13,451 nucleotides of DNA from NCBI GenBank assembly GCA_045598845.1, contig JAZRUY010000091.1, positions 1-13,451 of the forward strand, written 5' to 3'. The first letter of the stretch is position 1. Every line of letters starts with the position of its first letter. Shown here piece by piece: positions 6,413 through 12,628 of this stretch. The notes below the pieces were generated by a model that was not told where the DNA came from, did no database searches, and saw only the letters and a list, made by a program, of their open reading frames with translations. Origin of the DNA: JAZRUY01 sp045598845. GTDB lineage: Bacteria > Verrucomicrobiota > Lentisphaeria > Victivallales > Victivallaceae. A program made the position numbers and the translations under genes.

Positions 6413-9400
6413 GTGGCTATCGAATTAAATCGCATTTATCAAGGCCGGGTGAAGCAAGTCAAGATTATCGACGAGAATTCAAACCCTTCGGTTGTTGCCG
6501 ATGGCGATGAGTTGCTTTTTATCCATCATTCACTTTTCCAAGATGCCGTCAATTACTATTTAGTTGCGCTTGCGGCAATGGCATTGGATAGCGAAGATTC
6601 TCTTTTCGGCAAAATCAAAACGCAAATCCGCGCAGTTTGGAATGATTTCTACCGAAACGGCCAACTTCGTCAAGGGTTGAAACACTCTATCATCCGTGCA
6701 ATCGGGCATGCAGAACGCCTCAACTCCTCCGAGGGTGCCGATGAGGCGATGCGATTGATTTTGGATAACAAGGAAATTAATCCGGAAATTCTTAATGACG
6801 CGCTTGAGCAAATTGCCGAACAATGCAAAGGGAATGTAACCCAACCAGGAAATGAAAATTTTCCTCGCCTTTGCATCAAAGACACCACGGCGAATTACAC
6901 TTTCGATAAAAAAGCATTAGCAGAAGCGAAAGGAAAACAAAAACTTATCAACGCTCTTTACGCTCAAGATTCCATTGGTGAGATACAAAAACTTGCGAAG
7001 GACATTGAAATCGGCTGGGGCGGAATTAAAACTCAAACAGGAAAATTTTTTACTGGCAATGAAGCAAAAGAATCGCTTAAAGATGCCATTTCCTATTTTC
7101 TCGCTCCAAATGAGTTTTCTCCCAAAATTCAAGATTTCTTTGCCAAAGAAGGCCGACATCCATTAGAACAATACTTGCAGCGGATAGATCAACTCCAGGA
7201 AATCCGTTTCGGACGAAACAACAAAGCACGCCCAGATCTTCGCAATGCGATGTGGATCTTGAAATTTTTTCCGGACAAATATTCTATCGGGTTGATCAAG
7301 TGTTTAATTCCACATGAAGAAAACGCAACAGCCGGAAACATTCCCCGCTGGGGAGACGACCCGGTCAAATTATCCAGAGGTTCCCGAGGATATGTCTTTA
7401 AAGCGTTTACCCAACTCCCGATATGGAAAGAATCTTGGAAAGAATTTGATATGGCAGCCTTTCGGGAGGCTTTGAAAACGATAAATCAATTCCGTGATAA
7501 AACGCAGAGCCGAAACGACGAATTGAAAAAATATTGTGATGCCGTCAACTGGATGGAGGGGAAAAGCACTGCAACCAAGCCCCCGACTGCCCCGGAAGAC
7601 GTGGATGCTGTCGATGAAGATGAACCCAATACTCTTCCTGTTTTAGAGGGAGACAAACGATGGGATGCCCTTTTACAATTACAGCGCGAACTCGGAATCA
7701 GCAATGATTTTACTGAAAACGAATTGATGGACTACGGTCTGTCGGGGCGCACCATCCGTGGTTTCCGTCAACTTCGTACCCGTTTATTGGAAAAAGAAGA
7801 AACAATGCGCCAAAAATCTAAAAGCGATGCAGAAATATCCAACGCATTGCTCGAAGTCGTCAAAAATTTTCAGAAAAAAAATCACGAGGGCAGTGCGATG
7901 CTTTTCCAAAAGTTGGTTACACCTGAATATTTTTGCATTTGGCATCCCTGTGCTGAAAACCAAAAATTTGCATCTGCGGATATCTTGACGGATGCCATGC
8001 GGTATTATTCCTATAAGGAAGAATGCGCTCACATGGAAGAACCCATTCAAATCACTCCGGCGGATGCACGTTTCTCACGTCGTACGAACAACCTGCGGGA
8101 ATTGGTTTACAGCGCCAATGGATATAAGAAAGGTTTCGGATTCTCATTAAAGGATAAGGATACGATTGCCCTCCAAATCGCCAGAGAAACACCAAATGGA
8201 ATTACCCCCTGCAAAGTCTTTGTTTCATTTTCTGCACCACGATTAAAGCGAGACGGATTGATTGGAAAAGATTTTTCGGTTTACTATCCTCCCGCATTAC
8301 AAGCCGTCTTCAAGGAAGACGAAATTGACGAACAAAATTTCCAAGCGACTGCCGCGATTTTAATGCCGGACTGGGATAAAAACGGAAAACGCAGAATCCT
8401 TTTGAATTTCCCTGTAAAGTTAGATATTGCTAAAATTCATCAAAATGCGAATCCGCGGTTCAACAAAGATCAATTTTATTATGCAAACAACGTAAATGCG
8501 TGCCTGTTGTGGCCGAGTTACTATCCGAAAAAAACAGTTGACTGGTATCGCGACACAAAGCCATTTGATATTGTCGCGGTCGACCTCGGACAGCGTTCCG
8601 CAGGAGCTCTTTCTCGTATTTCGATTTCAACCGAAAAACGCGACCACTCCATCCCCATCGGGGAAACTGACGGCAACAGATGGTATGCCTACCGGAAATA
8701 TTCCGAACTGCTTCGACTCCCCGGCGAGGATGCTGTTGTCATCAGAAACGGGAAACGACAAAGGGAATTTTCCGGCTATGAAGGGCGTCTTGCAACCGAT
8801 GCGGAAACCAAAGATGCTTGTTCACTTTGCACAACACTCATCGGTAATTCCACTCTGCTGTTGGGAAGCGATGAAAAAACAATCCGTTCGTTCCCAAAGC
8901 AGAACGATAAACTTTTGTTTGCATTGCGGTGCGCAACGAAACAAATCAAACAACTCCAACGGTGGCTTTGGATGCTTAACGAAAAAGAATTGTCTCCCAA
9001 AGCACAAACTGAAATTGCCCAATGCGAATGGTTGAATGACAAAACATCAAATGCCATTGCAAAAGAAGAAAGACGGCTTCGTCCCCTGCTGATCTCTGCT
9101 CTTGAGCAAATTGCAGATCGGATTCTGCCGCTTCGCGGGCGAAAATGGGAATGGGCGGTATTGCCGGAAACAAAATCTTTTGTGTTGCGACAAACGGCAC
9201 CGGGAACGGATGATCTTCATAAAAAAATTTGCGGTCAACGCGGTCTTTCTTTTGCTCGAATTGAACAATTGGAAAAGTTGCGTATGCGCTGTCAAGCATT
9301 AAATCGGATTCTAATGCGTTCCGCAGGGGAAAGACCGGCAACACTTGCGCAAATGCGTAATATGCCGATTCCCGACTGCTGTCCGGATATTTTGATGCGG

Positions 9401-10393
9401 CTTGACGCGCTCAAAGAGCAGCGCGTCAACCAAACGGCAAATATGATTCTCGCTCAAGCGCTGGGCGTACAACACCGCATTCATCAAACACCGGCCAAAG
9501 AACGTGCGGAAGACGGAATTCACGGAGAGTACGAAAAGATACCAGGAGTTGAACCGGCGGCATTTATTGTACTGGAAAATTTAAGCCGGTATCGTTTCAG
9601 TCAAGACCGCTCCCGGGATGAAAACTCAAGATTAATGAAATGGTCGCATCGGCAGATATTGGGAAAGCTTAAACTTTTGTGTGAAGTTTTCGCAATTCCC
9701 ATACTGGAAGTAAATGCGGCTTACTCTTCAAAATTTTCTGCAAATGTAATTCCAGGATTTCGCGCGGAAGAGTGTTCTCTTGATCAACTGAGTGCCCGGC
9801 CGTGGAATAATCTGCAGGACGATGTTAGAAAAGAGGGACTGGTTTCTCAAATTCGGAATATCGGTTTGCGACTTCGGGAAATCGACCCGAATGCAACCGT
9901 TGTAATGCCGCGAGTTGGAGGCCCTGTTTTTATTCCGTTTGCCCCTGCCGACGCCAAAGACACATTAATTCAGGCTGATATCAATGCCTCTTTTAACATC
10001 GGGTTGCGCGGAGTCGCGGATGCGACAGATCTTTTGCGCAACAACAGAATTTCCTGCGAATACAAAAAAGGACTTTGGCAGGTAAAGAAGAACAGTGAAT
10101 TTGCCAAAAAGGTTTACACAAAAGATATTTCAATCGACTTCATTCCGGAAAGGTCACTGGATAAAAGCGGAGGAAACTTTTTCGTCATCGGATGCCCGGA
10201 CTCCATCTGGAACACGTCCACTGAAAAGCGTCCGGCTTTTTCGTCAGCAGAAACCGCGGAGAAATATCCTTATCTGATGTTTGGGTCCGCACTATGGCGG
10301 GATTTGCTTTTGCAATTGGAGCGTTGTCGCAAAATCAATCAGTATCGGCTCAATAGACTGATCGCAAAGAAGGAGACAAAAAACGAATTCTGA
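6413..10393 (+). CDS. cas12b: Cas12b (C2c1), type V-B CRISPR effector nuclease
   Basis: Single-protein effector expected to bind a crRNA:tracrRNA pair and cut double-stranded DNA with one RuvC site. RuvC-I is VAVDLGQRSAGAL (D724), RuvC-II is FIVLENLSRYRFSQD (E1055), RuvC-III is LIQADINASFNIGL (D1189). The flanking stretches ENSRLMKWSHRQ and NAAYSSKFSA, and the segment GQRGLSFARIEQLEKLRMRC (from 941), are characteristic of Cas12b. The N-terminus (LNRIYQGRVK, later AVNYYLVALAAMA) and ILPLRGRKWEW (904-914) recall the larger Opitutaceae-type Cas12b, from memory. At 1326 aa it exceeds the roughly 1100-1130 aa of Alicyclobacillus Cas12b. An acidic, proline-containing stretch at about 390-408 looks like a flexible linker. 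The GTG start is fixed by an in-frame TAA directly before it and by GAGGAG eight bases upstream. Codon use is AT-richer than leuS. It heads the cas12b, cas4-cas1, cas2 operon. Confidence 0.93.
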   Translation: MAIELNRIYQGRVKQVKIIDENSNPSVVADGDELLFIHHSLFQDAVNYYLVALAAMALDSEDSLFGKIKTQIRAVWNDFYRNGQLRQGLKHSIIRAIGHAERLNSSEGADEAMRLILDNKEINPEILNDALEQIAEQCKGNVTQPGNENFPRLCIKDTTANYTFDKKALAEAKGKQKLINALYAQDSIGEIQKLAKDIEIGWGGIKTQTGKFFTGNEAKESLKDAISYFLAPNEFSPKIQDFFAKEGRHPLEQYLQRIDQLQEIRFGRNNKARPDLRNAMWILKFFPDKYSIGLIKCLIPHEENATAGNIPRWGDDPVKLSRGSRGYVFKAFTQLPIWKESWKEFDMAAFREALKTINQFRDKTQSRNDELKKYCDAVNWMEGKSTATKPPTAPEDVDAVDEDEPNTLPVLEGDKRWDALLQLQRELGISNDFTENELMDYGLSGRTIRGFRQLRTRLLEKEETMRQKSKSDAEISNALLEVVKNFQKKNHEGSAMLFQKLVTPEYFCIWHPCAENQKFASADILTDAMRYYSYKEECAHMEEPIQITPADARFSRRTNNLRELVYSANGYKKGFGFSLKDKDTIALQIARETPNGITPCKVFVSFSAPRLKRDGLIGKDFSVYYPPALQAVFKEDEIDEQNFQATAAILMPDWDKNGKRRILLNFPVKLDIAKIHQNANPRFNKDQFYYANNVNACLLWPSYYPKKTVDWYRDTKPFDIVAVDLGQRSAGALSRISISTEKRDHSIPIGETDGNRWYAYRKYSELLRLPGEDAVVIRNGKRQREFSGYEGRLATDAETKDACSLCTTLIGNSTLLLGSDEKTIRSFPKQNDKLLFALRCATKQIKQLQRWLWMLNEKELSPKAQTEIAQCEWLNDKTSNAIAKEERRLRPLLISALEQIADRILPLRGRKWEWAVLPETKSFVLRQTAPGTDDLHKKICGQRGLSFARIEQLEKLRMRCQALNRILMRSAGERPATLAQMRNMPIPDCCPDILMRLDALKEQRVNQTANMILAQALGVQHRIHQTPAKERAEDGIHGEYEKIPGVEPAAFIVLENLSRYRFSQDRSRDENSRLMKWSHRQILGKLKLLCEVFAIPILEVNAAYSSKFSANVIPGFRAEECSLDQLSARPWNNLQDDVRKEGLVSQIRNIGLRLREIDPNATVVMPRVGGPVFIPFAPADAKDTLIQADINASFNIGLRGVADATDLLRNNRISCEYKKGLWQVKKNSEFAKKVYTKDISIDFIPERSLDKSGGNFFVIGCPDSIWNTSTEKRPAFSSAETAEKYPYLMFGSALWRDLLLQLERCRKINQYRLNRLIAKKETKNEF
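10370..10385 (+). promoter_or_regulatory. Ribosome binding site and possible ACG start of cas4-cas1
   Basis: AAGGAG at 10370-10375, inside the last codons of cas12b, lies seven bases before ACG at 10383-10385, which is in frame with the Cas4-Cas1 coding sequence. The frame is open upstream only as far as a TGA at 10359-10361, and no ATG, GTG or TTG occurs between that stop and the TTG at 10401. The TTG is 25 bases from the AAGGAG, too far for normal initiation. Either a rare ACG start is used, an ATG has mutated here, or the TTG is reached by coupling. Confidence 0.5.
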
Positions 10394-10400
10394 ACCATTA

Positions 10401-12044
10401 TTGATTCCGGTTCGACGACTGCATAACTATATATACTGTCCCCGTCTGATGTATTTTCAGTTTGTGGAAAATGTTTTTATGCACAATGCCGATGTTGTCG
10501 AGGGTGAAGCGGTTCATAACAGAGTGGACACTCCGTCACCTGCAGAATTTCCGGAGGAATTATTTGCAGAAGGGAGAGAAAATATCCGCTCTTTAGCATT
10601 GGAAGACGCAGAACTCGGCATTTGCGGTGTTATTGATCTGTTGAAAAAAAATCCAGATAACTCCTGGTCTCTTTACGATTACAAACGGGGCTCCCCTCTG
10701 CGGAACGCAGCAGGAGAATTGATTGCAAAAGAAGCTGATGCTCTTCAAATCAAAGCTTATGCGTGCTTGGCGGAGTGCCACGGAATGCGTATTTCCCATG
10801 GGGTCGTTTTTTATGCAGAAACCAGGACTTTTGTTCCAGTTAATCTTGCAAATAAAGAAAAACAACTTCAAGAGGTAATTGATTGTGTCCGCGATACGAT
10901 TCAAAAGGGGATGCCTCTTCCGTTAGAAAATGATAATCGTTGCCTGTTTTGCTCAATGTATCCAGTCTGTCTGCCCGATGAAACGAGGGTATGGCGAAAT
11001 CAGCGCAAGCAATCCGGCACAATCAGACCACCAGTTGCCGAAGATGATCCCGGAGAAATTCTCATTGTGCAAAATCCTCGCGCGTGGTTATCCAAAAAGG
11101 GGAACACCATCGTCGTTTCAGAAAATGGAACTCAAATCTCTGTTCATCCATTACATCTTCTGCGATCTATCTTTCTTTACGGTGCCGCACAACTTTCGAC
11201 CCAGTTGATTCAAACCTGCCTTACAAACGGAATCCAAGTTTCATTCTTTTCTCCAGCCGGGAAATATATTGGACGATTGGACACACTATCCATTTCCGGG
11301 TTAGATTCTCGCTTCGGGCAATATAAATTTGCTTCGCACGAAGCAATGGCAGTCAAAGTCGGTCACGCCATAATTCGGGCAAAGATTTCAAATCAACGAA
11401 CTCTTCTGCTCCGCAATATGAAGATAAAGGATTCCGATGCGTTAAAAATGCTTGCCGCAATAAAAAATATGGTGGGAAGAGCCCGTACTCGTGATGAACT
11501 TATGGGAATTGAAGGGCGTGCCGCGGCGATTTATTTTGCCCATTTTTCCTCAATGCTGAACAACCCGTTTTTTGCCCAACATTTCAATGGACGCAACCGT
11601 CGACCGCCGCGCGATCCGGTCAACGCAATGCTCTCCCTTGGTTATAGCGTACTATCATCTGAAGTTGCGGGGATCTGTGCTGCTGTCGGACTTGACTCTG
11701 CATGCGGCTTTTTGCATACCCCCCGTTTTGGCAGACCGTCATTTGCTCTTGATATGATGGAAGAATTCAGACCCCTGATCGTAGACAGCGTCGTCATTTC
11801 ATTGGTCAATAAAGGATATGTTGGCGAAGATGATTTCGTCTTCTCATCCCAAGGATGCGCCTTAAAAAAATCCGGACATCAAGCATTTTGGAACGCATAT
11901 GCCAAACGAATGGCAGAAGAATTAACCCATCCTACATTTCACTACAAAATGAATTATCGGCGATTGATAGAAATTCAAATCCGGCAGATATGGCGCATAT
12001 TCCGTGGAGATCAGTCTTCTTATCACCCCATTATAACCAGGTAA
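10401..12044 (+). CDS. cas4-cas1: Cas4-Cas1 fusion, CRISPR adaptation nuclease and integrase
   Basis: N-terminal Cas4 trims and selects prespacers; C-terminal Cas1 integrates them with Cas2. Numbering from the TTG at 10401 (547 aa), Cas4 shows the four cluster cysteines C13 (YIYCPR), C181, C184 and C190 (CLFCSMYPVC), and nuclease residues H39, D79, D93 and K95 (YDYKRG), with QIKAY after them. Cas1 (about 215-547) has the metal-binding set E371 (GIEGRAA), H439 (GFLHTPR) and D451 with E454 (ALDMMEEFRP). Both domains look intact. Fused Cas4-Cas1 is typical of type V-B. The TTG has no ribosome binding site nearby. An AAGGAG at 10370-10375 lies seven bases before an in-frame ACG at 10383, and the frame between reads TNSEPL, so the real start may be that ACG, overlapping the cas12b end by 11 bases. 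Otherwise translation may be coupled to the cas12b stop. Confidence 0.95.
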   Translation: MIPVRRLHNYIYCPRLMYFQFVENVFMHNADVVEGEAVHNRVDTPSPAEFPEELFAEGRENIRSLALEDAELGICGVIDLLKKNPDNSWSLYDYKRGSPLRNAAGELIAKEADALQIKAYACLAECHGMRISHGVVFYAETRTFVPVNLANKEKQLQEVIDCVRDTIQKGMPLPLENDNRCLFCSMYPVCLPDETRVWRNQRKQSGTIRPPVAEDDPGEILIVQNPRAWLSKKGNTIVVSENGTQISVHPLHLLRSIFLYGAAQLSTQLIQTCLTNGIQVSFFSPAGKYIGRLDTLSISGLDSRFGQYKFASHEAMAVKVGHAIIRAKISNQRTLLLRNMKIKDSDALKMLAAIKNMVGRARTRDELMGIEGRAAAIYFAHFSSMLNNPFFAQHFNGRNRRPPRDPVNAMLSLGYSVLSSEVAGICAAVGLDSACGFLHTPRFGRPSFALDMMEEFRPLIVDSVVISLVNKGYVGEDDFVFSSQGCALKKSGHQAFWNAYAKRMAEELTHPTFHYKMNYRRLIEIQIRQIWRIFRGDQSSYHPIITR

Positions 12045-12045
12045 A

Positions 12046-12336
12046 ATGAGTGGACAGCGAGCTTTTTTAGTCTGTTACGACATCGGTAATCCGAAACGTC
12101 TGCGTAAGGTCGAACGAATTATGTCGGGTTATGGATATCGGTTACAAGAATCGGTTTTTTATTGTACCCTTGGAAAATTGTTGCAAGCCCAAATGCGAAA
12201 CGATATCTCCGATATCATCAATCGAGAGTATGATCAGTGGATGATAATTGATCTTGGGGAAAATTTTGAAGTCTTCGACAAAATCGAAACAATTGGGAAA
12301 AAATTAATAAAAATTCCCAAAATCACCTTTATTTGA
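12046..12336 (+). CDS. cas2: Cas2, CRISPR adaptation protein
   Basis: Small ferredoxin-fold protein (96 aa) that dimerises between two Cas1 dimers and holds the prespacer during integration. The N-terminal beta strand FLVCYDIG carries the conserved aspartate (D12). KRLRKVERIMSGYGYRLQES and VFYCTLGK follow the family pattern, and the protein ends PKITFI. The ATG begins one base after the cas4-cas1 stop, with only a weak AGG upstream, so translation is probably coupled. The stop at 12334-12336 is two bases before the -35 element assigned to the tracrRNA. Length is normal and I see no truncation. Confidence 0.94.
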   Translation: MSGQRAFLVCYDIGNPKRLRKVERIMSGYGYRLQESVFYCTLGKLLQAQMRNDISDIINREYDQWMIIDLGENFEVFDKIETIGKKLIKIPKITFI

Positions 12337-12337
12337 T

Positions 12338-12366
12338 TTGACTTTATCCCGCTTGTGCGATACAGT
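12338..12366 (+). promoter_or_regulatory. Sigma70-like promoter for the predicted tracrRNA
   Basis: TTGACT (12338-12343, five of six consensus bases) and TACAGT (12361-12366, four of six) are exactly 17 bases apart, beginning two bases after the cas2 stop. Transcription would start near 12373 and run through both anti-repeat segments toward the array. No other match of this quality was found in the stretch between cas2 and the array. Confidence 0.6.
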
Positions 12367-12410
12367 CCCAACGGACGTGTTCCATAGACCATCTTCCCTC
12401 CGCCATTGGG

Positions 12411-12429
12411 AAGACAAATTGTTTGTCTT
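12411..12429 (+). repeat. Perfect hairpin inside the predicted tracrRNA
   Basis: AAGACAAA (12411-12418) and TTTGTCTT (12422-12429) form eight perfect pairs around a TTG loop. The last three bases of the stem are also the first three of the 17-base anti-repeat, so the hairpin and the outermost crRNA pairing would compete there. Confidence 0.7.
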
Positions 12430-12521
12430 TGCAGATTCGTCAAGGCATCAATCTATCGAGTAAAATAGCAATGTGCGATTCCTGCATCGTTGTTCGTGCT
12501 GATTGGAAATCAAGAGTTTAG

Positions 12522-12566
12522 GCCGCAGTCAACGGTATTCGCAGACCAAGCGGCAATAGATTTTTT
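12522..12566 (+). terminator. Possible intrinsic terminator of the tracrRNA
   Basis: GCCGC (12522-12526) can pair with GCGGC (12550-12554), with an inner GGT/ACC pairing (12534-12536 with 12545-12547), followed by AATAGA and then TTTTTT (12561-12566). The six-base gap before the T tract and the long loop make it imperfect. If it is leaky, transcripts could continue into the array. Confidence 0.4.
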
Positions 12567-12624
12567 CTTGTTGCTCGAAAGTTGTTTTACAAGCCATTTA
12601 TTATAAGACAACTACAACAGCGCT
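12567..12624 (+). promoter_or_regulatory. Leader of the CRISPR array
   Basis: This 58-base AT-rich stretch between the T tract and the first repeat is the probable leader, since it lies next to cas2 and the tracrRNA. It contains an inverted repeat, AGTTGTTTTA (12580-12589) with TAAGACAACT (12604-12613), ten pairs including one G-T, ending 11 bases before the first repeat. A TATTAT at 12599-12604 resembles a -10, but no -35 stands at proper distance, so I cannot name an array promoter. Confidence 0.45.
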
Positions 12625-12628
12625 GTTG
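12615..12628. repeat. 14-bp perfect palindrome across the leader-repeat junction
   Basis: CAACAGCGCTGTTG is self-complementary over all 14 bases. Its last four bases are the start of the first CRISPR repeat (12625 onward), and its first ten are leader. Later repeats lack it because the spacer ends before them differ. It sits where Cas1-Cas2 would be expected to attack the leader side of the first repeat. Confidence 0.75.

Larger units (their letters stand above)
12373..12566 (+). ncRNA. Predicted tracrRNA of the type V-B system
   Basis: Cas12b needs a tracrRNA that pairs with the repeat part of the crRNA. Two segments here match. CCGCC (12400-12404) is complementary to the last five bases of the repeat. 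CTTTGCAGATTCGTCAA (12427-12443) pairs with repeat positions 2-18 at 15 of 17 positions. Between them is a perfect eight-pair hairpin, AAGACAAA/TTTGTCTT (12411-12429), whose 3' arm shares three bases with the second segment. A small hairpin (12500-12512) follows, then a terminator-like element. From memory, the known Alicyclobacillus tracrRNA also pairs with its repeat in two blocks around a hairpin. Both ends are inferred from promoter and terminator matches. The complementarity alone does not fix the strand; the promoter, the terminator and the resemblance to known tracrRNA favour plus. Confidence 0.6.

Noticed and set aside
8819..8830. CxxC pair (C803, C806) in Cas12b as a possible zinc ribbon
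   Set aside because: No second cysteine pair at suitable spacing is visible, and Cas12b is not known to need a zinc ribbon in its nuclease lobe.
12411..12443. tracrRNA and crRNA transcribed from the minus strand
   Set aside because: Complementarity allows it, and the minus-strand repeat would place the pairing near the spacer. But I find no T tract after the hairpin on that strand, while a good promoter and a terminator-like element support plus. Not fully excluded.
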